A program made the position numbers and the translations under genes. A DNA stretch of 64,000 nt from Glossina fuscipes (lineage: Eukaryota > Arthropoda > Insecta > Diptera > Glossinidae), in the NCBI RefSeq assembly GCF_014805625.2, contig NW_023998422.1, forward strand, positions 3,778,551 to 3,842,550. Direction: 5' to 3'. Shown here piece after piece: positions 48,523 to 60,432 of the stretch. Below the pieces are notes generated by a model, which was given only the letters and a program-made list of their open reading frames with translations, ran no database searches and was not told the origin of the DNA. Position 1 is the stretch's first letter; each line of letters opens with the position of its first letter.

Positions 48523-49413
48523 TAGACCGGTCGTCGAAAATGTCGATAAAATCGGAGAAATGATCGAAGTTGACCGGCATGTTAGCAGTCGTAACATCGC
48601 CCAGGGGCTAAAAATCGACCATAAAACAGTTTTAAACCATTTACACAAAGCTGGATTCAAAAAGAAGCTCGATGCTTGGGTGCCACACCAATTAACAGAA
48701 AAAAACATGATGGATCGAATTTCGATCTGCGAAGCCTTGGCCAAACGGAATGAGATAGACCCATTTCTTAAACGGATGGTGATTGCAGATGAGAAATGGA
48801 TCACATATGATAACCCTGTGCGAAAGCGATCGTGGTCAAAGAGCGGTGAGGCACCTCAAACGGCCAGGAAGGTTTTGCTATGCGTTTGGTGGGACTGGAA
48901 GGGGATTATTTATTATGAATTCCTTCCATATGGCCAAACGCTAAATTCTGATCTCTACTGTCAACAACTGGACCGTTTGAAGATAGCGATTGACCAGAAA
49001 CGGCCACAATTGGCCAACAGGAGAGGTGTCGTGTTTCACCAGGACAACGCTAGGCCACACACATCTACAGTGACTCGCCAGAAACTTCGGGAGCTTGGTT
49101 GGGAAGTTTTAATGCATCCGCCATACAGTCCGGACTTGGCACCAAGCGATTATCATCTTTTTCTTGCATTGCAAAATTTCTTTAATGATAAAAAATTGGA
49201 ATCTAGAGAGGATTGTGAAAATCGACTACTAGAGTTTTTTGCAAATAGAGACCAGGACTTCTATGAGAGAGGCATTATGAAGTTACCTTTAAAATGGCAA
49301 CAAATCGTACAACAAAACGGTGCACATTTGACCCAAATCGGACAATCCGAAGCATGTTAAATAAAGTCCTGAAGTTCATATAAATATAATGGATTTCTTC
49401 TTCCCCAAACTAA
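48523..49413 (+). mobile_element. 5'-truncated mariner, same subfamily as 22083-23349
   Basis: Its right end is complete: a 28-bp inverted repeat at 49386-49413 differing from the intact copy at one position (GGGGAAGAAG), followed by TA (49414-49415). The left ~375 bp, including the other inverted repeat and the first helix-turn-helix, are missing. By eye it is very close to the intact copy (only about nine differences over the shared ~275 residues). Confidence 0.9.
48527..49360 (+). pseudogene. Truncated mariner transposase
   Basis: The frame begins at the RP of the GRP linker and is open to the natural stop, so the second helix-turn-helix, WVPHQL linker and catalytic triad remain. The upstream extension to 48503 starts with GTG in foreign repeat sequence; no ATG precedes it in frame, and the first in-frame ATG is within the second DNA-binding domain. 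The first catalytic motif is IADEKW where the intact copy has TGDEKW; the second is HQDNARPH (family-typical His) and the third APSD. With the N-terminal DNA-binding domain and one terminal repeat lost, it cannot move itself. Confidence 0.9.
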
Positions 49414-49415
49414 TA

Positions 49416-49635
49416 TATTGTAATGTATCGTAATGTAAATAAAAATATTTGTTTCTTTTTTTCAGGCGAGCAATGTAGTTTCCAACCATCATAGCTTTTC
49501 ACATTACTAACGCAGAAAACTGTCAAAACTGAAAAACATTTCACTTAAAAATTACGTCCATATTTCTTGATGTTGTATTTATGACCAATTTCTGCGCATA
49601 TAAATCGACATAGCGAACAAAACAAAAAAAAAAAA
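49416..49635. other. No gene seen; flank of assembly gap
   Basis: AT-rich, ending in an A-rich run (49620-49635) that runs into the gap. Confidence 0.5.
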
Positions 49636-50035
49636 NNNNNNNNNNNNNNNNNNNNNNNNNNNNNNNNNNNNNNNNNNNNNNNNNNNNNNNNNNNNNNNNN
49701 NNNNNNNNNNNNNNNNNNNNNNNNNNNNNNNNNNNNNNNNNNNNNNNNNNNNNNNNNNNNNNNNNNNNNNNNNNNNNNNNNNNNNNNNNNNNNNNNNNNN
49801 NNNNNNNNNNNNNNNNNNNNNNNNNNNNNNNNNNNNNNNNNNNNNNNNNNNNNNNNNNNNNNNNNNNNNNNNNNNNNNNNNNNNNNNNNNNNNNNNNNNN
49901 NNNNNNNNNNNNNNNNNNNNNNNNNNNNNNNNNNNNNNNNNNNNNNNNNNNNNNNNNNNNNNNNNNNNNNNNNNNNNNNNNNNNNNNNNNNNNNNNNNNN
50001 NNNNNNNNNNNNNNNNNNNNNNNNNNNNNNNNNNN
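49636..50035. other. Assembly gap, 400 N
   Basis: Exactly 400 unknown bases, preceded by an A-run. The left-hand homopolymer probably caused the break. Any reading frame drawn across it is meaningless. Confidence 1.
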
Positions 50036-50337
50036 AATTCAATTAATTTATTTTTTTTTATTTACATTAAACTCTTATTAAACAATATACATTTTTTATT
50101 ATATTCACATATTGGCTTTAGCACGCGTTCAACAACCGTAACACATTACGTTTAATAACAAACTGAAACTAAAAATCATATACAATCATCACTTGGCATA
50201 GTTTAGTTTATCACCAGCAAACAGAATCAGTAGATTCGCACGAATCACACGAGTAACTCGGCGTTTTCTGTCTTCTTTTTTTAATTTTTTTTTTTTTTTT
50301 ATCAAAACATCGCAGTGTTTTGAAAAAGAAAGTGAAC

Positions 50338-50376
<39 letters not shown>

Positions 50377-51935
50377 CGAAGAAATGAGAAGATTCTGTTC
50401 TAGTGGTGGATAGCAGATAACTTATTATGAGAGAGTTTAAGTCCAATCATAATAAGCACAATAATAATGATTGTTGTGTGATGAAAAGATGATAAATAAA
50501 AGGCAAACTTTGTGTGTCTTTAGGTTAATAGGGATGTGAAGTGAAAGTAAGCTCACATATAAATTCGAACAGTTTGTGTTTACAAGAATAACACTTCTCG
50601 TATAGAAAAAAGGAATTTTTTAACTTAATCAGTAAGCAAGTACTAACTAAATATCCATCAAATAATACTTTTCGAAACATTTCTTTATTTATTTTTGCTA
50701 TTGAGTATTGCGGACGTACTTATATTGTATTGCATCTTTTTTTTCTATTATGCAGTTAGTAATAGTTGGTCCAAAAATTAGGACATGGATCGTCCAAGTC
50801 ATGCTATAAAAAGCCTTGCAGTCAAATTTTTCTAATTTGCGCTTAAAAATGTGTCCGATTCACTCGTTTTGGGTTGCTGGATACAATCATTTTAGTTATC
50901 GAATAGCATGCTACCTAACTTTCCGGTGCCATGAGCACGTTTCTCGTCCTTGATGCGGGATAAATGAAACTGCTTTTTGCTTTGAAAGTGCATTTTTTTT
51001 AGAAACAGTTACTGCACGTCGGTCATGCTTGATTATTTCTTATTAACCGCCTTACACGCCACTTACTCATAGCTAGTAATTGAAGCGAGTACTTTTCTCG
51101 CTTTTTTCTTTTTTAACAAACATCAATCCCTGAGGCGATGCCACCAGTACGCACAGCGCGGTGAAGGCCAGAAAGAAGTAGGGAAGTAAAAATAGACAAA
51201 GGAGTGCCCGCAGCCTGTAGCAGCTGCATATCGGTAAGTCCGAAGTCTTCATTGACCGAGCACTCACTACAAGTTTACTGTGAACCCTGAACGCCGACTT
51301 GTTAATCGCGACTGTTATCTACTCACCTATACGGCAGCCTACTCGTTACAGATGGTTTAATGCAGCAATCTTATATCCCACTTGATTTCAAACTACATTG
51401 ACTTCGAGGTCTTGGCAAATCTCTATCTATCTTTCCAAAGATTGTTTGCCTACAGCGAGGAGCATCTCGAACAAGGAAAACTTCAAAACGAAGTAAATCC
51501 TTCCATACTTTTTACTTTTGATAATCTATTCGTCTAAGAAGAACAGCTAAAATCGTTCTTTATCTTTCGCTTTAGAATAGAATTCTAAACTTATTGGAAT
51601 AGAATTCGCATTTTAACTATAATTCGACTGATCTTTACGATGGTATGTGTATACAAGCTTTGAGTGTAAAAATTTCAACAAATCCCTACATCTGTCAACC
51701 ATTGTTGGTGAACTTTGATGAACTAGAAATAAATAATCTTTAGATCAGTATGTGCTGTCTACATCTATTATATTTGTTAAAATCATTTTATTAAAATTTT
51801 CTTTGATGTATAAATAGTATTAGCAGATCTTTACCCTAGGAGCCTAAGCAAAGATGACTTTCAAATTTTTCGATCATAAATGTTTTAATATTAGCTAAAG
51901 CAACTATAAGCGCTAAGGTTGAGATGACAAAACAT
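50036..51935. other. No supported gene; GA microsatellite
   Basis: Contains (GA)n at 50343-50375. At 51073-51267 the minus strand has a 64-codon frame with a hydrophobic stretch, but no start context or homologue is recognised. A hairpin AGCGAG...CTCGCT lies near 51083-51102. Near 51590-51612 the word AATAGAATTC is duplicated. Confidence 0.4.
50343..50375. repeat. (GA)n microsatellite
   Basis: About 33 bp of pure AG repeats, a potential GAGA-factor cluster. Confidence 0.95.
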
Positions 51936-52191
51936 TTTTATACCTTACATTATATTAAGATTGAGCCGATTTAGGACTTGAGATAAGGCCACGAGACGGA
52001 CAGACAAGCTTAAATCGATTTATAAAGTGATCCTGATTTTTATTTTCTTGTATTCAACCTACAAGCCGTCATTTATAAGATTTTTTTTATAAGGAAACAA
52101 AGCGGTTGGGACCGCTTTTCCGACCACTTCCTATTTAATGACTATTTTGAAAAATCATAAAACGAATAACTGTAAGATGGTGTAGGGTATA
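51936..52191 (+). mobile_element. Family B element, complete but short (~255 bp)
   Basis: Left end TTTTATACCTTACATTATA and right end TGTAAGATGGTGTAGGGTATA are inverted to each other (TATACCTTACA against TATACCCTACA). The tract appears as AGACGGACAGAC in an unexpected orientation relative to the ends, so the interior may have been inverted or replaced. Confidence 0.75.
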
Positions 52192-54270
52192 TTGAGACGG
52201 GATAAGATCCGCTACAGTACTTTTACTTGGTTTAGCATATTTGTGAGTAAAACGAACAAGATCTGGCAGATCTGCATGTTCAGATAATAATTGTGAAACA
52301 TTCGTTTGTAAATAGAATAAAATTAAGAAAATTTAGGAAAAATTTATTTTTAAAATTAATTAATAAATAAATTATTTAAACTTTTTTCAATTTTTTTTTT
52401 TTTAATTTTAAATATTTTTTATGGTATTTTTCTAAAAATCGCAAAAACATCGCTTGAAGTTAAAAGCATGCGCCTAAACTCTCACTCCTCTATCAATCTT
52501 CTTATGCTGTTCTCTCATTAAAACTGCTCTCTTGCGAGCTCTCTTTGGCTCATATCGTTTTAATGCAATGAGAACTTACCACTTTGCCACTGATAAGCAC
52601 TGATAACACTTACGTTTATAGTTATGTTTAAGTAGATGTAAACAACACGTGCACCTAACTGCATAAGTATAGAGCTCTTCGCAAAGCACAATTAAGCACA
52701 ATTATTTTAAACAATCATTAACAGCATTTTTTTTTTCTCTTTACTTATTGTTGTTGTTTTATGTATGCACTTAATACATAAAGAAAAAAAAAAAAACAGA
52801 GAAAAATATTCATAGCGAATCATAAAAAAAAAGAGAATAAAAATAATGAAAAATATTGCAAGTGTGGGTGCATTGTTTATCATTTATCACAACAACAAAA
52901 TAAATAATTAGTCATTAAATAAGATTATGTTGACTGGCCCTTCTTTATATCATTACATACTCAGTTGGAAGTGTTGTCGTCGTTTGTAAGCGTTGTTTAT
53001 TTATTTATTTATTTAGTGTTTTTTTTTTCATTTTTTTTTTTTTTTTCCTTTTTATGACGACTAATTATTTTTGCTGTAGTTTTTGTCACATGCTCTTGTG
53101 CCAGTTTTTGTCATTACTTAATAAGTGGCTCATTAAATAATCAGGTTAGTAATTAATTAAGGATAGTTTTTGAAGTCATTTATTTATTAAAGTGAAAAGA
53201 AGGACATGGGAAAAATAATTATTGCGGAATAGATAACAAAGCGATTTTGAACTTTACGAAATTTTCGTACTAGTACTTGAAGAATGTTCATGATTAAAAA
53301 TGCTTAGACTATGTAAGTGAAGAAGCAAGTCAAGTATTTACAAGAAATGAATTTACACTTTCGCATAGCAAAGGCTGATGGTTGAAACGGAAAAACATAC
53401 TTTAATAAATGATTGGTTCTTGTGATGAGTGAGTAATAATTCTCATTAAAGTTTACAAATTTTTCAAATTATCTCAACTTATCTCATCCTAAAAATATGC
53501 CATTCAAAGTATGTTTAAGCTAACATAATTGAGGGATGATTACGCAAAAAATGATAAGCAATTAGCTGAAGGAGAAATGGAACAATAATTTTAGAATAGA
53601 ACAAGAAAATATAATCCTCGAAGGTATCTGGAAAATATGACATAACAGCAATTAAATATTTAACTTTATTAAAGGAGCTCTCCATCTGCCCTTTAAAAAC
53701 AACAAAAGCCAACAGTCTAAATGTCACTTTGAAGCCTAGAGTTTATTTCTTTATTCTAAATGGATTATCATAATAATAATAAGAATTCTTAAAAAATTTT
53801 TTAAAGATTTATGCTTTACCATACCCGTTTCAACTTACACTGTAAGAAAAGAGACGAACGAAAGTAATTAAGCATAAATGGAATTTCGCTGCACACCAAA
53901 CAAGGATCAATTGGAAATTCATGCAAAGGTTAGGTTGGCTGCTGTCCATCAAGCTTTTATAAGCTTTCCTACAAGTAAAGACTAACGTTACACTGAGGGT
54001 TCAATCGGTTAATGCAAAGATCGAGATCGAGATATAATCCTTAAATCACGGATTGTTGATTATGAAAATCCTCGGATCCTTCGGTTCGGTTGACATATGA
54101 ATCCGAAAATGATTCGAGTTATTGAAAAAATTTATACAGAAACAAAATAGAGAAAAATGAACCGGCATAAACATTTACATTACGTATGCAATTGTGGTTT
54201 ACAAAATTGACAGTAAGATGAATATACAAAGAGAGGAAAATGTAATTTTGTATACACATTTATATCCACA
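52192..54270. other. No gene seen; very AT-rich
   Basis: Numerous A- and T-runs and a TTTA run near 52998-53015. An inverted pair CATTAAAAC/GTTTTAATG lies at about 52516-52524 and 52557-52565. Confidence 0.45.
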
Positions 54271-54588
54271 CTAGGATGTTATCGGCAAGCCCGGTGTTGA
54301 TGTGCGGAAGCCTGAACCGCATAGCCTATGCTGACCCACGGATTCTGAATGACAATACCGGAAAAATCTGGATATCGGGCATCGCTGAACATGGAGTAAC
54401 AACACAAAAATGGAACTCTGCTGGTTCAAAGCTTGAAAATGGCGGCCAATACATGCGATTCTAGATTTCAAGAGGCCATACATATAACCTAACGACCATA
54501 GAAAACGTTTATCGAAAACTTTGCAAATAATACCGTCGCCCCATTGTTCCAAAAAACGCCCACTTCCAACATCGAGGAATCGCAACAA
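54271..54588 (-). other. Unassigned 105-codon frame in a GC-richer patch
   Basis: An open frame from ATG at 54588 to 54271 on the minus strand overlaps a 62-codon plus-strand frame. The patch is clearly less AT-rich than its surroundings, which may be why frames stay open. The translation (LDVGSGRFLEQWGDG near its start) matches no family I know. It could be a fragment of an unrecognised mobile element. I do not claim a gene. Confidence 0.2.
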
Positions 54589-55498
54589 ACTATTTATACT
54601 TTTTCCTAAAATAATATTTCTGAGATTTTTTAATATCCCTTACAACTAAATGAAATTTAATAAAAGGATTTTTATCGAAAAATTTATACGAAAATATCTA
54701 CGCACTCAAATTTACATATCGGAATGAATTTGCTATTGAACCGTAGTCATGAGCACATAATTCTCAATATAATGCTGCATTCGTTGTACTAAAGCACAAA
54801 AAAAGCTTACGATACGAAAGAAGCCATGCAAAGGCGTGCAATATAATACATTCATGCAATATACATACGTACTTACATATATACATGCATATATACATCC
54901 ATGCATTAACACATATTTATGCATATTTAGAATACATGTTTTTTTCTGAGAAAAACTAAAACAAGGCAGCTAGGAAGAAGCGCAAAGGAAAAGTATTTAC
55001 AGTCGATGCAGAGAATTGTGATTGAATAAATAAATTCAATAAGAAATGTTAGTTTTAATGCTTAAATGCTTGCGTATATATGCAAGACATATTTATGAAT
55101 ATACGCATACATTTAATGCATTGAGTTAAATTGATATAAATATGTTTGCTACAATATATCATTTGTAACGTTCAATAGCAGAAATAGGCAAAATATAAAA
55201 TAAACCTAACTCCAGTAACAGACGTTGAGCTCTTGAATTCAATTAATCCAGCTTGTGGCACTTTCTGCTTTTAATTTGTTTGTTTGGAGAATTCCATTGT
55301 CTCGAAATTAATCTTAACAAGGTCGAGAAGAGATAAATCTCTAGGAGAGAGTTTAATTCAAAATTCAATCCTAATTTTTCAATTTATAATTGGCTTTTAA
55401 GCGCATCCACTCGACCTCATTTCTTTTTAACTGCCACCGTGTTACACATAAGTGATCGGCCGCCTTATTTGTAAGAAAAGAAAAACAAACAGAAAAAT
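54589..55498. other. No gene seen
   Basis: AT-rich, with CATA/TACA-type simple sequence near 54850-54905. Confidence 0.45.
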
Positions 55499-55893
55499 TA
55501 TATTCGGCCAGGACGGAATCTTTTATACCCATCATCGCTTAATATTGATCGGCAATATGTAGACTGCAGCTGAAGCTTCAGTGCTGCAAGTGGTTTCATG
55601 AAGGATTGAAATTTTAATGTTTTATGATATCGATTAGGGGCGGTTGACTTTTCCTTTTTTGTGATAATACCTTTTTATCTTTGTATCTGTTTTGGTTTAT
55701 AAGTAACGTGTGAAAAAAAGCAAATTTTGATTATTTTTGAAAAAAGAGAAAATCTCAAGTTATGGTATGTGGTATGTGGTGGTCGTATCCCTTCACCGAT
55801 TTGGCCGAATTTGATTATCAAGCTGGAGGCAAGAATGTGCAACCTTTGCGCCTAATTTATGAAAGGCAAACAGACAGACAGAAGAGTATAAAA
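55499..55893 (-). mobile_element. Family A fragment
   Basis: Starts TATTCGGCCAGGACGGAATC (hairpin) then TTTTATACCCATCATCG, and ends AACAGACAGACAGAAGAGTA then TAAAAG. Between the tract and the right end the usual ~150 bp (GATCAAGAATG... block) are deleted. Confidence 0.75.
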
Positions 55894-57633
55894 GCAACGC
55901 AAATGAATATAAAAACATAAAAATGTGATCTGATGTCAGTAGGCAAAGAAAGGAAAGATGCCTTTGCTTAAAAATATTGATGCCGTTTGTGTTTTCTCTG
56001 ATTGCTGAATATGGGAAGTTTACTAGTCAAGGTCTGTCATGTCACCTGGTAGCAGAAGCGACGCAAAATGCACGACTGCTTTCTAATGCCATCCCCTGTG
56101 CATGTAACACGGTAAGGGTGGAAAAGGAATGAGAAAAGAAGTAAGAAGGTAATACTTACCGACTGAGTACTCGCTATAGCTATGATCAATGTAAGCGCAC
56201 CAACACAGTTGAGATTTAAAGCCGCAAATATTGACTTGGTAATGGCGATTCTTACCTACATATGGAGCACTCCAGTTCATTTACACTTTTCTTATACGTA
56301 ATTTTCTTGGCTAAGGATTTTTGCAACAGTTGCAATCAATGTACTTAAAATTGTATCGAATTCGTTGCATGTCTGAAGAGATTCATAGATATATGCGTAA
56401 GAAATATTCTTTATTTTGTTTTAATTGTTTTCGAAATGCCTTAAGTTTATTTAATTACATTCAATAGTCTGAAGATTTACATTGTGATTATGTTTTACTT
56501 TTTACCACGACTTTTGCGACTTGCTGCGAAAAATCTGCTAAGCTTGGTAAGTTTTAAAACAAGAGTATCTATTAGTGATGGATTTTGATGAAGTACGTAG
56601 CCTTAGATTCAACTGAAATGAAATTTTCCGTCTGTGGCTCTTATAAGAAAAAACCGCTGTATAGCTGATCCGCCCGAAATTGCTTTTTTTCAGTAGATTA
56701 ATATTGAAACAGTTTCGTGGTAATCATACGAGTCTCTAGTTTCATCTGAGCTAATTGAAAACATCCTCAGCTTGCCTAGAAGTAAGGTTTTATTTATGGA
56801 TTCGTTCTCTTTTGATTTTAAGTTTTATGATCTCCTTTTTTCACTGGCATATGGTTCTTCTTGCCTTCGTAGATATATCTTTTCATAGATTCTATTTTAT
56901 TATATACATGTTATAAGGAAGAAACGATATATGTAACATTAAGCTGAAAATAGTGCAAGAGTGTACATCAGTGCTAAAGTTGTTTCGATTCGTTTCCTTC
57001 AGCTATCGGGCATCCAGTGTTCGCCTTTAGGCAAGCTTTAGGCAATAGCTCTATCCGTTCCTTTGCCTTATTCCTTAATTTGTTCCAATTAAATTAATAG
57101 GAAATTGATCAGAGATTTTCATTTATTTTCATTATGTTTTAACATTTCGAAGTATATGGTGATGAATGGTTATGTGTTGGTGGTGTGGCGGTGTAGTAAT
57201 GTCGTCAGGCACTGGTTGAACATTTACTCAGCCATTGTTTGGTTTATTTTTTTTTTCACGCAATACATGCATACATAACATTCATCCATGTTTACGCAAC
57301 ATCGACGTAATTCCTTTTTATATTGTTTAAAATTCAATTGTTAGCACTGACAGCTTCGCATATTACATGTGCAAGTGTCTTCCATTTTTATCGATACCCA
57401 AGAGCGCAGAAAGAAACTGAGCACTTTTGCATTTTGTTTCCGTAAATAATCGGATTTATACATTCAGCCCTTCATACATTCGTACTTTTACACATTATTT
57501 AATGTCTTTCAAAATGTAAGAATATAAAAATCAAGTAATCCAACACAAATACATTTGTGTATTCACAAAAATACATTTTCGTCTTATTGCATATTGTTTA
57601 AGGGCGACCAACACTATGAATATTTATAAAGAA

Positions 57634-57666
<33 letters not shown>

Positions 57667-58090
57667 GTGTGTCAGTACAAATCTACATATATATATATTT
57701 ATATATATATATTTATATATGTATATTTATATATGTATTGCAAATTTTAGCATTTATTCTGTACACTGTGCGCTTAATGTAACGCACATGTTAATGGTTA
57801 ACCGATTTTATTCGAGCAAAGATTTCGGAAAATTTGCAAGCAAGTGTTGAATGCTTTGTAAAACTTTTCAAGCGTCCAACAAAGCCAAAAAATGTTGCAA
57901 TTTATTTACAAGTATACTAACTGAAAAGAATCTATTAAAAGTTAGTAGCTTTTAATGGCGAAAGTAACGCAAAAGCTATATTCGAATCGTAGATGCTCAT
58001 TACATCGAGAAATTTATTTTTTTTAGCAGATATTTCCACTGCTTGAGATTTTCTTTATATAAATTTAAATTCGAAATTGAACCGCTTTTT
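55894..58090. other. No supported gene; simple repeats
   Basis: Contains a (GT)n run at 57634-57656 merging into TA/TTTATA-rich sequence to about 57735, and a TATCGATA word at 57389-57396. The short minus-strand frame at 56280-56083 has no domain. Confidence 0.4.
57634..57735. repeat. (GT)n then TA-rich microsatellite
   Basis: About 11 GT units followed by interrupted TA and TTTATATA units. Confidence 0.9.
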
Positions 58091-58468
58091 ATCTTAAAGA
58101 TGGGGGATTAACACTATATATGATGTCTGTAGAGCGTGTTATCTTAAGCCGTGAACTTTAAATTTTCCCGATAAAATGGGAAAAGAGATTGAGGCTATAG
58201 GCGACGTTTGAGTCGTCGTCTCTTCGTCTTTAAGCCATGGACCCTGAACTTTGAATTTGTCTGAAGCATCAAAGAGAGAGACTGATACTATAGGTGATAC
58301 TTGGACCAGTGGAAGTATGGGAATATTCGGACAGCTTTCGGTCCTTTAAGATATGCAACATCAACTGTGAATTTGCCTAAACTGGCAACAAAAGGGATTG
58401 AGACTGAACTTTGAATCTGGAACGAGATTCAACAGAGAACCATATAGATAATACTTGGATAGCTTCCT
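58091..58468 (+). repeat. Degenerate tandem repeat, ~90-115-bp units
   Basis: Recurring core words appear in the same order: CTTAAG or CTTTAAG (58143, 58228, 58344), then GAACTTT(A/G)AATTT or its variant CAACTGTGAATTT, then (A/G)AGATTGAG or GAGAGACTGA, then CTATAGG(C/T)GA(C/T) followed by TTGGA. A partial unit precedes (ATCTTAAAGATG at 58091) and another follows (GAACTTTGAATCTGG... ATAATACTTGGA, to 58458). Units have diverged and carry indels; one has an extra ~30 bp (about 58305-58335). Confidence 0.7.
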
Positions 58469-60230
58469 ATCCCAGACAATCTTATTGAACGTATGTTGTA
58501 CAACAAGTTGACACTAGATATAGCCACAATTTCCTTCTTGAAAAGCAAACAAGAGAATAACGTCACCGTTCAACTTTACTTTTATATTTCAGATGGTAAA
58601 TGCATAACAACACTTAACGGTCTGGCATTCATTCGCTAAACTGCGTTTACTTTGTAACTCTTTCCTTTTGCCTACTCTTTTCTGGTCGTCACCGTGTTAC
58701 ACGAATGGGGAACCATCTCTTGGCTGAATGCTTATATTACAAAACCGCAGAACCTAAGCTTTACTTCACCCCCCTTCCAGAAACGGCTAATGATGCTTTC
58801 CCAAGGATTCTAGCACGTGGCAATCTAATATCTCGGCTTTAACGATGACGATGATTTTATCTGTAAATTTCTCTGTTGACATAAAGCCTAAATTGTTAAT
58901 GCTTTAGTTATTTTCTTTTTCCATCTCTTACTAAGCTAACCTTCGCTTGACATACTGACTTTCGTCCTGCAGATATGTTTTTGTACGTTCCCGTGTGTGT
59001 GTGTGTGTGTATGTGTGTGTGTGTGTGTGTAGGCGCATATGCCTATGTTATTTTCCTAAACATTTCTATACATTTTCAGTGTAATTAGCTTTGGTTCAGC
59101 TACTGTCAACAAATATGATATTCTTGGCTTTTCAAAAGCCTTCTGAGAACTTTGTCATGCAGTTAAATCTCCAATCAATAACTACATTGGCAATAGTGTA
59201 TTGACGAAAGTGATTAATTAAGGAATACAGTTGAATAGTTGCATGTAATTATTAATATTTCGTGCAGATATGTTGTGCACCTAATAATGCACATATGTTG
59301 TAAATATTATCTCGACGAGACTAAAAGCTTCAATCACAGCAGAACGTTTTAATTATATTAGAAACGACAAAATAAACACAAGAAAGGAAGTAATTTTATC
59401 ACACAAAGAGTGAGATCAAGATAACTAATTTCATTATAATTATAATGCAGTGATGTAAAATGCTTCTATCATCTTTCGGTGCAAAACATTATAATACTGA
59501 GACTTTACCAATTTGCACTGACATGCGCATGGGATGCCCAAGTTTCTTAAAGGCAAACGAAACTGCAATAAACAATTATCCTGCCAGCCGAAGCAATTAA
59601 TAAAAGTTAGAAATAACAATTTTTTAAAAACGCACAAAACAAGCGAGAAAGTTATGCACGAATTTTTAGTATCAAGCGTTTCAAGGCTATAAATCAAAAT
59701 TTTCAAATGTTTTGCTAAATGTATTCATGAAAGCTGAACGACCGAAAACAAAAATTTTTTAAGTGACTATGACTTGTCTTAACATTCTATACCAATCTCT
59801 ACCGTAGAGAATAAGTGATGGCTCTTATAATTTGAAAGTATCATCACGGGTTGATAAGGGCGGTTAGAATAAGTAAATTTGAAGACTCCAAATTTTTCCC
59901 GGTTTAAACAAACACATACTTTCTCGGACGACTAACGCTTATTCCTCACTGCACTCCACCACAACCAGAGGAAAAACTCTAATCTAATTCTTCCATCTTG
60001 CGTAAAGAGAGTAAATCGTTGTCGAACGACGATGCACATGATCGGACTTAAATAGAAAGAGGTAAATAGTTAGACTTTGAAAAAATGAAAAGGAAATGGC
60101 GCTATAAAATATAAAGATCTCTACTTCATATTGTAGCTAAGTAATGCTCGCATATATGTTCAGACGAGACGGTGGAAGGAAGAAAAATTCATACGCTGCT
60201 AAGTACATATTACGAGAAGTCAAACGTTTG
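58469..60230. other. No gene seen; GT microsatellite
   Basis: Contains (GT)n with one AT interruption at 58993-59030. The frame at 59440-59706 (minus) has no recognisable domain. Confidence 0.45.
58993..59030. repeat. (GT)n microsatellite
   Basis: About 19 dinucleotides with a single AT interruption; can adopt Z-DNA in vitro. Confidence 0.95.
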
Positions 60231-60428
60231 TGGCGGTGGATGGATTAAGTTCGTGCGGATATATATAAAAAACCCAGATATACTTGGGACAGACCAACCA
60301 TCTACTATGCCAAGCCAAGCTGGTCTGCTGTCTGTCCGTTTGTTGTTTCTGCTTTCAACCTCCCTTCTTTTTGAGATGAAATTTGGTGCATTTATAGTGT
60401 GTTTTGCCACAGGTACGAATGGCGGGCT
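60231..60428 (+). mobile_element. Family B fragment
   Basis: Shows GGATTAAGTTCGTGCGGATAT, CTGCTGTCTGTCCGTTTGTTG, CTTTCAACCTCC and GAGATGAAATTTGGTGCATTT. Ends missing. Confidence 0.6.
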
Positions 60429-60432
60429 GTTG

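Noticed and set aside
48503..48526. Fusion of host-derived N-terminus to mariner transposase
   Set aside because: The extension starts at GTG in repeat sequence, and no ATG precedes it in frame.
49545..50042. A 165-codon minus-strand frame
   Set aside because: It consists almost entirely of unknown bases from the assembly gap.
55435..58702. Shared CACCGTGTTACAC word at 55435 and 58690
   Set aside because: A repeated 13-mer is expected several times by chance in a 64-kb AT-rich window, and the flanks do not align.
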